From positions 558,001-622,000 of the forward strand of contig CP007628.2 in assembly GCA_000688775.2 (NCBI GenBank): a stretch of 64,000 nt of DNA, given 5' to 3'. This DNA comes from Streptococcus sp. VT 162 (GTDB lineage Bacteria; Bacillota; Bacilli; Lactobacillales; Streptococcaceae). A model generated the notes under the pieces. That model was given only the letters and a program-made list of their open reading frames with translations. It was not told the DNA's origin and ran no database searches. How positions within the stretch are numbered: position 1 is the first letter of the stretch; every line of letters begins with the position of its first letter. The translations under genes and the position numbers were made by a program. Below, piece after piece: positions 1 to 11,200 of this stretch.

Positions 1-1
1 A

Positions 2-355
2 AGTCAGGAAGACCTTTATCTGGCTAGAGATTTACAGGATACCCTGCTGGCTAATCGCGAAACCTGTGTCGGTCTAGCGGCTAATATGATTGGCGTGCAG
101 AAGCGCGTGATTATCTTTAATCTTGGCTTGGTTCCCATGGTCATGTTTAATCCCATTCTCCTTTCTTATAAAGGACCTTACGAGACCGAGGAAGGTTGTT
201 TGTCCTTGACTGGTGTTCGAACGACGACTCGTTATGAAACGATTACGGTTTCCTATCGTGATAGTAAGTGGCAGGAGCAGACCATTACGCTAACAGGTTT
301 TCCAGCTCAGATCTGCCAGCATGAACTGGATCATTTGGAAGGACGGATTATTTAG
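2..355 (+). CDS. peptide deformylase-like protein, 5' end outside window
   Basis: The open frame enters from the left edge, so the true start is not visible; 117 residues are seen. Peptide deformylases remove the N-formyl group from new proteins with a metal held by one Cys and two His. Motif II (EEGCLS) and motif III (QHELDHLEG) are intact, so the Cys, both His and the catalytic Glu are present. Motif I reads VGLAANM, where the usual form has Gln at the last position; this Gln normally polarises the formyl carbonyl. Streptococci carry a short second deformylase-like protein with this look in addition to a longer canonical enzyme, so activity may be weak or altered. The stop codon overlaps the ribosome binding site (taggagg) of the next gene, so the two are probably co-transcribed. 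Confidence 0.85.
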   Translation, partial: SQEDLYLARDLQDTLLANRETCVGLAANMIGVQKRVIIFNLGLVPMVMFNPILLSYKGPYETEEGCLSLTGVRTTTRYETITVSYRDSKWQEQTITLTGFPAQICQHELDHLEGRII

Positions 356-366
356 GAGGAACTCAG

Positions 367-1962
367 ATGAAACGCATACTATTTGAACTTGTTTTTATCG
401 CAACGACTTGGTATATCTTTTTACCGCCCTTCAATCTGACTAGTTGGGAATTCATCTTCTTTCTCTGTGGGCATCTGGTGGTGATGGGGATTTTGTTTAG
501 TTTCCGAAAGGATACCAATCTCCTCAAAACTGTTCATGTACGCCATGGCAAGGCTGCCAAAGATCTCAATCTAGAAGGATTCCTTTTTACCAAACTTAGT
601 AGAGGATTGTTTCTGACTGCAGGTATCATTTTTGCCCTTGCTGGTCTTGTTAGCCTAGTAACCTCTAGCTTTTTCCAAGCAAAAAATTATGCTAATGTGG
701 TGTCTATCACAGAAAAAGATTTTAAAGATTTTCCTAAGAGTGATACCAGTAAGGTTCCAATTCTAGATCGGAGCACTGCAGAGAAGATTGGAGACCGTTA
801 TCTAGGCTCTCTGACGGATAAGGTCTCCCAGTATGTGGCAGCAGATACCTATACTCAGCTGACGGTTGATGGCAAACCTTATCGAGTAACTCCTTTGGAG
901 TATGCCGACCCGATCAAATGGTTTAATAATCAGTCCAAGGGAATTGGCGAGTATATCAAGGTTGATATGGTGACAGGAAATGCGGAATTGGTGGATTTAA
1001 AAACGCCAATGAAGTATTCAGACTCCGAGTATTTTAACCGCGATGTCAAACGTCATCTTCGGATCAAGTACCCAACCAAGATTTTTAAAACGCCCTCCTT
1101 TGAGGTGGATGATGAAGGCAATCCTTTCTATGTAGCAACCGTTTATCAAAAGCAGTTTGGTCTAGGAGTTCCTCGCCCTTCGTCTGTTATTATCTTAGAC
1201 GCCACCAATGGAGAAACCAAGGAATACAGCTTGGATGAAGTACCAAAATGGGTGGATCGTGTCTATCCAGCAGAAGAAACCATCCAGCAAATCAACTATA
1301 ACGGCAAGTATAAAGACGGCTTCTGGAATGCCTTGATTTCTAAGAAAAACGTTACCCAAACGACCGAGGGCTATAACTATCTTTCTATCGGAAATGACAT
1401 TTATCTCTACACTGGGGTGACTTCAGCCAACGCTGACGAAAGTAATCTAGGATTTATCCTTGAAAATATGCGCACTGGTGAAATCACCAAGTACAATCTA
1501 GCTTCAGCAACCGAAGAATCAGCCCGTGCTTCCGCAGAAGGAGCAGTGCAGGAAAAAGCCTATAAGGCGACCTTCCCTATCCTTGTCAATCTCAATGACA
1601 AACCGCTCTACATCATGGGATTGAAGGACAATGCAGGTTTGGTCAAGGAGTATGCTTTGGTTGATGCAGTAGAGTACCAAAACGTCATCGTAGCAGCTAC
1701 AGTAGATGAACTCCTCAGCAAATATGCCAATAAAAACGACCTCGAGCTGGATAATGAAACGGTAGAAAACATCAAGGGAGTGGTTTCAGACCTTAAATCA
1801 GCTGTTATCAAGGGTGACACCGTCTACTTCTTCAAAGTTGATGGCAAGATTTATAAAGTCAAGGCTTCCGTGTCAGACGACCTTCCTTACCTTGAAAATG
1901 GGCAATCCTTTGAAGGTCAAGTTGGAAAAGATAATTATCTCAAGACCTTTAAAGTACAATAA
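367..1962 (+). CDS. large membrane-anchored protein of unknown function
   Basis: A 531-aa protein starting at ATG, with taggagg 5-6 nt upstream overlapping the previous stop codon. Three hydrophobic segments lie in the first ~105 residues (about 5-22, 28-46 and 75-100). The remaining ~425 residues are soluble, rich in Lys and Asp, and probably extracytoplasmic. They contain recurring strand-rich stretches that describe a product such as 'GETKEYSLDEVP', loosely like PepSY/YpmB-type repeats, but I cannot assign a family. The gene follows the deformylase-like gene in an apparent operon. Its TAA stop abuts a BOX element, so the original downstream neighbour has been lost or moved. The function is unknown. 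Confidence 0.75.
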   Translation: MKRILFELVFIATTWYIFLPPFNLTSWEFIFFLCGHLVVMGILFSFRKDTNLLKTVHVRHGKAAKDLNLEGFLFTKLSRGLFLTAGIIFALAGLVSLVTSSFFQAKNYANVVSITEKDFKDFPKSDTSKVPILDRSTAEKIGDRYLGSLTDKVSQYVAADTYTQLTVDGKPYRVTPLEYADPIKWFNNQSKGIGEYIKVDMVTGNAELVDLKTPMKYSDSEYFNRDVKRHLRIKYPTKIFKTPSFEVDDEGNPFYVATVYQKQFGLGVPRPSSVIILDATNGETKEYSLDEVPKWVDRVYPAEETIQQINYNGKYKDGFWNALISKKNVTQTTEGYNYLSIGNDIYLYTGVTSANADESNLGFILENMRTGEITKYNLASATEESARASAEGAVQEKAYKATFPILVNLNDKPLYIMGLKDNAGLVKEYALVDAVEYQNVIVAATVDELLSKYANKNDLELDNETVENIKGVVSDLKSAVIKGDTVYFFKVDGKIYKVKASVSDDLPYLENGQSFEGQVGKDNYLKTFKVQ

Positions 1963-2061
1963 TACTCTTCGAAAATCAAATTCAAACTACGTCAGCGTCG
2001 CCTTGCCGTACTCAAGTACTGCCTGCGGCTAGCTTCCTAGTTTGCTCTTTGATTTTCATTT
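1963..2061 (+). repeat. BOX element (boxA-boxC, no boxB), right end cut
   Basis: It starts TACTCTTCGAAAATC, carries the boxA core (CGTCAGCGTCGCCTTGCCGTA, the complement of the BOX-PCR primer site) and then the boxC core (CTGCGGCTAGCTTCCTAG), ending in TTTGATTTTCATT. The element at 30700 runs in the opposite direction and has both ends. Here the last bases (normally TTGAGTA) are replaced by TTGAGAGTGATAGC, which belongs to the metalloprotease frame. BOX elements are short non-coding mobile repeats of pneumococcus and its relatives. This one lies immediately after the stop codon of the preceding gene. Confidence 0.9.
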
Positions 2062-5000
2062 GAGAGTGATAGCTTACCAGTTGGCCAGACGAAGATAACC
2101 CAAGCTGGTCAAGATGGAGTGCGTACAATCGTCACCCGTCAGTACATGGTAGATGGAAAAGTAGAGAGAAGCCAGGAAATCTCTAATGAAGTGACAACTC
2201 CTGCAGTATCAGAAATCGTAACAGTTGGAACAGGCCCTGTTAGCGAGAAACCAACAGACGCCCCAATAAATGAAGTTCCAAGCTTAAACGTTGAAGAAAA
2301 AGATGTTACCACGACGGTAGCAGAACCCTACACTCGAGAACGAGTAGAGAGTGATAGCTTACCAGTTGGCCAGACCAAGATAACCCAAGCTGGTCAAGAT
2401 GGCGTCCGTACGATTGTGACTCGTCAGTATTTAGTAGATGGCAAAGTAGAGAGAAGCCAGGAAATCTCCAACGAAGTGACGACTCCAGCGGTCTCAGAGA
2501 TCGTAACGGTCGGAACAGCTCCTGTTAGCGAGAAACCAACAGACGCTCCTGTAAATGAAGTTCCAAGCTTAAACGTTGAAGAAAAGGACGTTACCACAAC
2601 AGTGGCCGAACCCTATCCAACTAAGGAAGTGGAAAGTGCAGACCTGCCTTTGGGGCAAAGGGAAGTTAGCCAAGCTGGTCAAGATGGTGTCCGTACGATT
2701 GTGACTCGTCAGTATTTAGTAGATGGAAAAGTCGAAAATACAGAGGAAATCTCTAACACTATCACAAAAGAAGCAGTTCCTCAGATTATCAAAGTCGGTA
2801 CAAAACCAATTTCTACAAATGTGGATCACGCTCCTGTGGAACCAGAAAAAGGAACTCTCGACCTCGAACCCTTACACCAATTAGTGGAAGAGGCCGATAG
2901 CATTCAGAAAACGCATCAGTATTTCAATGATACCACTGCAGATCAAGAGTCTTATAAACAGGCAGTCGCAAATGCCCAAGCTCTCTTTGAGGCATCTCAT
3001 GCTAGTCAAGAACAGGTTGATTCTTTGAAAAAGGCCCTTGAAACTGCTAAGAATAATCTAGACGGCCAACCTGTTGATAAGAAAACTCTTGGAGTTGAAT
3101 TTGACATGAAGGATGTGACTCAGTCTACAGTTGCTTACCAGTATGCTGATGAACAAGCCAAACTCCGCTATCGCCGTGCTCTAGATCAGGCCAAGCTCGT
3201 TTTGGACAATCCTTTGGCCAATCAAGCCTTGGTCGATCAAGTTCGGACGGATCTCGAGGCAGCTCGTCAAGCTCTGGATGGTGTCAAGAGAAAACCAATC
3301 CTCTCTCTAGTCCGTGTCGAGAAGGAAGAAGACAAACGCCAAGTTTCTCTTAGCTATCACTTGACGGATGCTACAGCTAGCTATCAATCAGCCAAAGTGC
3401 AGCTATACAAGGGTGAAACGTTAATTAAGGAAGTCGACCTTGCGGACCTCACTCAAAAATTGATACTTGGTGACTTGGACTACTATACTCCTTATACCCT
3501 CAAAACTGTCATGAAATATGACCTAGGTCAAGGGGAACAAACTAGTATAGAGGATCAACGTCCAGTTCAGCTAGATTATAAGAAGGTTGAAATCAAAGAC
3601 ATTGACCGCATCGAACTGTACGGTAAAGATGGCAGTCACTACCGACGTTACCTATCCTTGTCAGAAGTGCCGTCTGATTTGGACAACTACTATGTCCGCA
3701 TTCAGTCAGACAAGTTCAAGGATATGCTCTTACCTGTTTCTAAGATTACTGATAAAGGCAATGCCTATTCCGTAACGGTATCAGCTAATCAGCTCGTCGA
3801 GGGAGAAGGGGATCATTATCGTCCAGATTACTCTTTTGAACTGCCGAAAACGCCTCTTAGCCAAGAAGGTGTCTATACGTCTTTCAAAGCGCTCATAGAG
3901 GCTATGAAGTCAAACCCGACTGGAAACTTCAAACTAGGAGCGGATGTTTCAGCAGATGAACTCCAGTTGGAACAGTCTGCGACAAGCTATGTACCAGAAG
4001 AATTTTCAGGTAGCCTAACTAGCCGAGTGGATGGCAAAGATTATACCATCTACAACTTGGCAAAACCGCTCTTTGCAACCTTGAAAAATGCCACCATCCA
4101 GCAACTGACCTTGAAATCGGCTGCAGTTACAGGTAAGGACTCTATCGGGGCCTTGGCTAGCAATGCTCAAAATGCAACGATTACGGATGTTTCTGTAAGT
4201 GGTAGTCTATCTGGGAACAAACATATCGGTGGACTCGTAGGAGTTGCCCAAAACACAAAACTAACCAATGTTGCCTTTAAAGGGTCTATCACCAGCACCC
4301 AAGATGGGGGGCAGGAGTACAATGTTGGTGGCTTGGTTGGTAATTTCCACGGCAACCAATCACTGGCGCAGAAGAGTCAGGCGGATGTATCTATCCAAGT
4401 AACGGGTCGAAATGGAGACCAGCGTGTTGGAGGCTTGATTGGTCGCTTGCAAAATGGAGCTAGATTAGAAACTTCTTATGTGACTGGTTCTATCCAAAAT
4501 GGAGGTCATTCTGGCCAAGTCGGTGGAGCGATCGGATCTACTTGGAACAATGGACAGGTCCGAAATGTCTTGACTAGTGTCAAGGTTCAAAATGGTCATG
4601 CGATGACAGGAGATCCGTATCCTGAGGCCTCTGTTCGGGACTCTTATGTTCTTGAAGGAACTACAGCAAATCGAAAAGATGAGCGTTTTGTCCGTTCTAT
4701 TTCAGAAGCCGATGCGCAAGCCAAACGTCAGTCCTTTGGAATCACTTCAAACTTGACGGACCAAGAGTCATTGCAGCAAGCTTACCAGCATCAAACAGAC
4801 TATAGTCGAGTGAGGGGAGCCCAGGAGTCCAGAAAGCAAGCCTACGAAAATGTAGAAAAACTATTACCATTCTACAACAAAGACTTCATCGTTCATACAG
4901 CCAACCAATTAGCTGAAGATGATAAACTCAACAAAGTAGCCCTGCTAGATGTTGTTCCGATGAAAGATGAGACACTGATAACGGATGTCAACAGCCATAA

Positions 5001-7380
5001 GGGTGAAATCAATAGACTGATGCTGCATTATGCAGATAAGACAATCTCTTATCTTGATCTGACCTACAAGGGTGATTTTGCCAATGGCCAGATTGCAGAA
5101 TATAGCATTGCTGATAAGAATTTGCTCTATACACCAGAGGCCTTTCTATCGGACTATCAGACCATTAAAGAGAATGTCTTGGATGAACTCAAAGCTGTGA
5201 CTTATGACTCAACTGCAGTGCGTAAGGTACTGGGAATTGGTGAAACAGCTTCCTTAGATGATCTTTATCTAGAAAAAGCCTTTGAACAAACCAAGGCTGA
5301 ACTAGGTCAGGAGCTCCTCAAGGTACTTTCAGTTGACAAGTCGATTAACACCCTAGGTTCTGCCGTAGCGGATGCGATTAGCCAAAAGATTCTAAAGAAC
5401 AAAGAGGCCTTCCTGCTTGGTCTGACCTATCTCAATCGTTGGTACAATGTCAACTATGGAACGTTCAACACCAAGGACCTTAATGCCTATAAGTTTGATT
5501 TCTTTGGTAATCAAGCAGCTTCGACACTGGATACTATCATTGCTCTCGGGAACTCTGGAATGGGCAATCTTCGAGCGCAAAACAACTTCAATGCTTACCG
5601 ACAATTCCTAGCCAAGGAAAAAGGCAAAGGAGACCTCTTTGCTTACTTAGAAAGTCTGCGCGAACTCTTCTTACCAAACAAAACCAACAGTGAGTGGTTC
5701 AAGGAAAATACCAAGGCTTATATCGTAGAAGCTCGTTCAAGTCTGCCAGAAATTCAGGCTAAACAGGACAATGCAGATCGTAAGAGTAAGTATACAATCA
5801 AGGTCTACGACAGACTGACTCAGGGAGATTGGGGCTTCAAGCAAATGGTCCTCCAACTTCTGACCTTACCTGAAAGAGATGTCTATATCATCAGCAATAT
5901 GTCGACCATTGCCTTTGGTAGCTTTGGAGGCTACAGGAAAGAAGGTGGCAGAGTTCTCTCAGGTGAGGAACTCCATCGACACGTTGAAAAACTTGTGGAT
6001 CAATCAGCTGAATGGCAACGAAACCACTATGACATGTGGTACAACATTCTAAGTCCAAACAGGAAAGACACTCTATTCAGACGGGTGATCGTTACAGACG
6101 GTTTCTTTCTTTATAATGATAAAGGCCAGCAATATTGGGCTCCGCGTAATGATAAGACCTCTGTTGCTATGTACAATTTCTTTGGCCCTGCTGGCAAATA
6201 TCACGGAGACAATGGACTAGGAGCCTTTGCCAATGGTTATGAAGTCTTCTACGTCTATGACCAGATGCTGGGAGCTTCTGGAACCATGGTCTATACCCAT
6301 GAAATGACCCACAACTCGGATGGTTCTATCTATTTTGAAGGACATGGTCGTCGTGAGGGTGAAGGACCTGAGAGTTTTGCTACAGGAATGTTAGAGTCTG
6401 TAACCAATGTTAGCGAAAAAGGTCTCGTGCTCAATAGCTTCTATCAGGGAGATAAAGATTCGACCACACGTTACCATACCTATGATCCTGTTGCCCGATT
6501 CTCCTCAGCAGATGCTCTTCGCGACTACATGCATGGAGTCTTTGATGTACTGAACCTTCTGGATTATGTAGAAGGGGATATTGTTACTGGAGTTCTAACT
6601 GATCAACAGAAAATGAAATGGTACCGTAAGGCTGAAAATTATAAATTTGAGAATACGTCTTATGGTAAACAAGCTCACGCTGATGATCGAATTGTCCCTA
6701 TAACTGCCGAAGAAGCAGCCAAACTAAAATCTGTCGATGCTCTGGTTGACCATAATATCATTGGTCGTCGCGATGGTTGGGATAGAGCTAGCTTTGGACG
6801 AAATGGCTACTATGTCATCAATATGTTTGCTTCCTTCTATGCAGCTCTGGACAATCCAACTGGTGCACCTGGGGGACTTATGTTCCGCCGTAGAGCTTAT
6901 GAATTGCTCGGAGACAAGGGTTACCAACAAGGATTTGTCCCATATGTATCTGGCCAATACGCTGGCCAAGCGCTTAAAGAAGGTCATAAGACCTACTCAA
7001 TCTGGAACAGAGGAGATGTCGGAGTAGTTGGAGATGATTTGGTTTTCAAAAATCTCTATGGTAGCCAGTATGAATCATGGAAGGATTTGAAGAAAGCCAT
7101 GTTGAATGAGCGATACAACAAGGCTCAAAACTTCCTTCGCCCTATCACTATCGAGTTTGAAGCAGGAAAACTAGATAGCAAACGACAAATTACGATTTCT
7201 TCTTATGAGGAATTACAAGATTATATGTACTTAGCAGTACTAGCGGATGCCTCAGCTAAGAACATTGATCGTGCCTTATCAGACAGCTCTAAGAGCAGTG
7301 TCGCCCAACTCAAGTATCGTATTTTCAATGCTTATCTACGTGCTACAGACGATTTCAGACAGTCTATCTTTGAAAGATAG
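2062..7380 (+). pseudogene. 5'-truncated IgA1 protease/ZmpB-family zinc metalloprotease
   Basis: The frame is open from 2053 to 7380 (GTG-started ORF at 2119), but there is no signal peptide, LPXTG segment, promoter or ribosome binding site. The sequence begins inside a G5 domain right at the end of a BOX element. In order: three G5 domains in tandem (period 285 nt, cores at 2122, 2407 and 2692), two FIVAR-like helical repeats (~2870-3280), the M26 N-terminal region with GLUG-type repeats (~4130-4500), and the M26 catalytic domain with HEMTH at 6298-6312 and the distal Glu at 6370. The catalytic part has no frameshift or stop, so the loss of the 5' end looks recent. Family members are cell-surface proteases, some of which cleave IgA1 or mucins. 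Expression from a distant promoter cannot be excluded, but the product would not be secreted. Confidence 0.8.
2122..2830 (+). repeat. 285-bp tandem repeats encoding G5 domains
   Basis: Three near-identical 95-residue units, with the RTIVTRQY core at 2122, 2407 and 2692. The first two units are almost identical in DNA, and the third diverges in its second half. Such arrays expand and contract by recombination, and one unit may have served as a breakpoint for the 5' deletion. Confidence 0.85.
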
Positions 7381-7390
7381 GCACGAAAAA

Positions 7391-7417
7391 AGAAGATCCA
7401 AGTGATCTTCTTTTTTT
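7391..7417 (+). terminator. rho-independent terminator
   Basis: AGAAGATC / GATCTTCT stem, 5-nt loop and seven T, 11 nt after the truncated metalloprotease stop codon. Confidence 0.85.
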
Positions 7418-7611
7418 AGGTGAATGGCTTGCTCAGTGGAGAAGACGAATGAATTTACAAACAATCTGATACATGACCTATTTTTTACTCTAAATGTCTG
7501 TTTAGAAATTGGAAATCATTCACCATCTAGTATACTCGTTTTGAAATTTCTTTTGTTTTTCATGAAAATGTGATAAAATGATAGTTGTAAAAATTTTTTA
7601 AGGAGATTTGG

Positions 7612-7992
7612 ATGAAAACAAAAGCACTTGCTCGCGTAAATGCGATTTTTGGTCTTATTTCAGGTATCGTCTTGCTGTTGGCTCCAGTTGTTATGTTTAT
7701 GATAGCTGTCGGTGCTGCTGCGGCAACGGAGGACTCGGATGCAACAGTTGGTCTATTGACGATTTTTTCAATTATTTTATCATTGGTGAAAATTGCAATC
7801 TTGGTTTTAGGAATTGTAGCTATTATTTATTACAAGGATGACGAGCGTGTGACTCCTGCACCTTCTGTCTTGTTTATCGTAGGTGGTGCTGTTGGATTGA
7901 TCCCATTCTTGGGCTGGGTAGGAGGAATTCTGACAATCATTGGTGGATCCCTCTACTTTGGACTTTTGAAAAAATTCGAGATTCAAGAATAA
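7612..7992 (+). CDS. 126-aa four-helix membrane protein, metalloprotease-linked (copy 1)
   Basis: ATG preceded by aaggaga at 6-nt spacing. An upstream extended -10 (TGaTAAAAT, near 7576) suggests its own promoter. The protein is almost entirely hydrophobic, with four predicted helices (about residues 10-32, 45-67, 82-100 and 102-118). The C-terminal half has the pattern PSVLFIVGG...WVGGILTIIGG. The 126-aa protein at 13883 has the same length, layout and C-terminal pattern, and it too follows a metalloprotease gene. The family is unknown to me; a DUF4064-like small membrane protein is possible. A link to protease secretion or maturation is only inferred from the repeated gene order. Confidence 0.8.
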   Translation: MKTKALARVNAIFGLISGIVLLLAPVVMFMIAVGAAAATEDSDATVGLLTIFSIILSLVKIAILVLGIVAIIYYKDDERVTPAPSVLFIVGGAVGLIPFLGWVGGILTIIGGSLYFGLLKKFEIQE

Positions 7993-8023
7993 TGGCTTTT
8001 TGTTAGGAATATTTTGAAATAAG

Positions 8024-8048
8024 AGAAGGCGCTTAGCCTTCTTTTTTT
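8024..8048 (+). terminator. rho-independent terminator
   Basis: AGAAGGC / GCCTTCT stem, 5-nt loop and T-run, downstream of the first 126-aa membrane protein. Confidence 0.8.
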
Positions 8049-8116
8049 GTCATCAAGCAGGGGTAAAATTGACAGGATAAATAAGCTTTGACATTCGTGA
8101 AATCTAAAGCATTTAT

Positions 8117-8147
8117 TTGAGACAAGGAAGTATTTTTATAGTATAAT
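8117..8147 (+). promoter_or_regulatory. promoter of the complete metalloprotease gene
   Basis: TTGAGA, 19-nt spacer, TATAAT (8142-8147). An ATG at 8146 in the protease frame overlaps this -10 box and so cannot be the translation start; the start at 8227 leaves a leader of about 70 nt. Confidence 0.65.
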
Positions 8148-8226
8148 GGTGGATGTGAAATACCTATATCAAAATATAATACTAGTTATTTTCTTGATAG
8201 AGGTTGAAAAGTTGAGAGGATATAGA

Positions 8227-11200
8227 ATGAAAAAGATTTTTGGAGAGAAGCAGCATCGTTTCTCCTTACGAAAATTAGCAATTGGACTTGTGTCAGCTTC
8301 GATTTCAAGCCTATTTTTTGTGTCCGTTGCGAGTAGTGGGACCGTATTTGCTCAAGAAAATGCAGCTGTTCACTACAAATATGTGACGGAAACGGAGCTG
8401 AGTGGGCAAGAAAAGGACTTGATTGTCAAGGATATTCCGAAAATTGCTGAAGATAGTGAGAGTACCTATTATCTAGTCTACCGTATGGATGAGAAAGCTC
8501 AGCTAGGTCAGTTGCCCAATACAGGTGGGCAGAATAGCCTTACTAGCGTTTTATCAGGTGGAGTTCTGGCTTCGATTGGTTTCCTTATTTTTGTCGTATC
8601 GAAAAAGAAAGGCAAAAAGAAGGCTCTCTTGAAAGTTGTCTTGATAACAGGGATGGGCAGTGGTTTGGCTTCTTCAGTTCAGGCTATTGAAAATCAACTT
8701 TTGCTCCAGTACAATCAGGAACACCAATTATCCCAAGGAGATAGTCTGCCTTTGCCACGTGCCTTATCAGGTTATACTTATCTAGGCTATATTAAGCAAG
8801 ACAAAGAGATTAATCAGCAAGAAACTGCTGCTAGGGATCAGAAACTTGACTATACAGTTCAACCTCATTTCCAAGCCAACGAAGGTGGACAAAAGGCAGG
8901 AGATGAGCAGAAAGCTCCGTCTTCAACAAGCCCTGCAGACAAGACAATCCCTTCTCAAGATTTATCTAATCAAAAGCCGTCTGGTATTGCTAGTGTAGAT
9001 CCTCAAGACGAAGTCTTGGCTGGTCGCGTGAACAAACCAGAGCTCTTATACAAAGACCAAGAGATTGTAACCAAACTAGATGTTTCAGAAGTGGTGCAGG
9101 AAAATCCAGAACTAACAGAGGGAACCATCCATGTCAAACAAGAAGGTCGTGCTGGGAAGAAGATTGAGCTTGTTCGCATTTTCACTGTTGAAAACCAAGA
9201 AATTTCTAGGGAAGTTCTCTCGACTAAGGTAGAAGAAGCCTTGCCACGTATAGTAGAAAAAGGGACTAAGAAGGCAGTTGCTGCAAGTGAAGCACCTCAG
9301 TCTGCAAGAAAAGGAGAGCCTGAGACTCAGGCTCCATTACCAGAATACAATGGGAATCAAGCGGGAGCGGTTGTTGCCCCTGAAACAGCTGAAAGACCAG
9401 AATATACAGGCACCCAAGCAGGAGCAGTTGTTGAACCCGAGCAAGTCGCTCCGCTACCTGAGTATCAGGGAACCCAAGCTGGTGCCATCGTTGAACCGGA
9501 ACAAGTTGAGCCAGAGGTTGGGGGTGTCCAGTCAGGAGCTTTGGTGGAACCAGAAACAGCTGAGAAACCAGCCTATACAGGCGAGCAGTCTGGAGCAATC
9601 GTAGAGCCTGAACAGGTGCCACCAACACCAGAATATACAGGAACTCAAGCAGGAGCGATTGTAGCTCCTGAAACAACTGAAAAACCAGAGTATACAGGCA
9701 CTCAATCAGGTGCAATAGTAGCCCCAGAGACAACTGAAACACCAGCCTATACAGGCACTCAAGCAGGAGCCATTGTGGAACCGGAACAAGTCGCTCCTCT
9801 TCCAGAATATACTGGCAATACCGAGCAAGTAAAACCGGAAGCTCCGACAGAAAAACCAAAAGAAAAAGACCCAGAGAAGACGCTTGAGCTAAGAAATGTT
9901 TCGGATCTGGAGTTGTATAGTCAGACCAATGGTACTTACAAACAACACGTTTCTTTAGACGGTGTTCCAAGTAATCCAGACACTTACTTTATCAAGGTTA
10001 AATCTTCGTCGTTTAAAGATGTCTATCTACCAGTCGCTTCAATAGCTGCAGAAACGAAAGATGGTCAGCCAGTTTATAAAATCATAGCCAAGGCTGAGAA
10101 ACTCCAGCAAGAGCTAGAAAATAAGTATGTCGATAATTTCACCTTCTACCTAGCTAAGAAGGCTAGAGAGGAAACGACAACCTTTACTTCCTTTAGCAAC
10201 TTAGTCAAAGCTATCAACCAGAATCTCTCTGGAACTTATCATTTAGCAGCTAGTTTGAATGCCAATGAAGTAGAACTGGGACCTGATGATAGATCGTACA
10301 TCAAGGGCGCCTTTACTGGTCAGTTGATTGGTGAAAAAGATGGCAAGCAGTATGCTATTTACAACTTGAAAAAGCCTCTTTTTGAAACCTTGAGTAGTGC
10401 CACAGTAGAAAAATTGAGTCTGAAAAATGTCTCTATTTCAGGGAAAGATGATATTGGTTCATTGGCCTATGAAGCTCAGAATGGCACAAAGATTAAGCAA
10501 GTTCACGTTGATGGTGTTCTAGCAGGTGAACGTGGTATCGGTGGTTTGCTGGCTAAGGCGGAGCAATCAAGTATCACAGAGAGCAGTTTCAAGGGAAGAA
10601 TTATCAACACTTATGAAACGACTGCTGCCTACAATATCGGCGGTCTGGTCGGTCATTTGACAGGTGACAAGGCTTTACTTACTAAGTCAAAAGCGACAGT
10701 AGCCATTTCATCCAACACAAATAGTTCAGATCAGACTGTGGGTGGTCTTGCAGGTCTAGTAGATCAGGATGCACAGATCCAAGATAGCTATGCTGAAGGC
10801 GATATCAACAATGTTAAGCACTTTGGTAGAGTCGCGGGAGTAGCAGGCTATTTGTGGGATCGAAAAACTAATGAGGAACAGCATGCTGGAAGATTGACCA
10901 ATGTTCTCAGTGATGTCAATGTAACCAACGGGAATGCCATTACCGGTTACCATTATAATGGAATGAAGGTGAAGGACACATTCAGCAGCAAGGCAAACAG
11001 AGTCTACAATGTCACCTTAGTCAAGGATGAGGTCGTCAGCAAGGAATCCTTTGAAGAAAGAGGAACAATGCTAGATGCTTCCCAAATTGAAAGCAAAAAA
11101 GCAGTCATCAATCCTCTCACTCTACCAACAGTGGAGCCCCTCTCAACAAGTGGCAAGAAGGACAGTGACTTTTCTAAGGTGGTCCATTATCAAGCTAAGC

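Noticed and set aside
1814..2032. 72-aa open frame running from the membrane-protein gene into the BOX
   Set aside because: It is out of frame with the real gene and translates repeat sequence.
1963..2061. Repeat first considered as a RUP element
   Set aside because: The core matches the BOX-PCR primer sequence and the boxA/boxC layout, so BOX is the better name.
2119..7380. GTG at 2119 as a functional start of the first metalloprotease
   Set aside because: There is no ribosome binding site, promoter or signal peptide. The frame begins inside a G5 repeat at a BOX junction.
8146..8226. Upstream start for the second metalloprotease
   Set aside because: The ATG at 8146 lies inside the -10 box, and the signal peptide with its ribosome binding site begins at 8227.
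9340..9820. Possible CRISPR-like repeat array
   Set aside because: The repeats are contiguous, in frame and encode variants of one peptide; there are no unique spacers or cas genes.
9266..9970. 234-aa open frame on the minus strand
   Set aside because: It is antisense to the Pro/Glu repeat array of the metalloprotease. Repetition keeps the opposite frame open, and the product is a Leu-rich repeat with no family resemblance or ribosome binding site.
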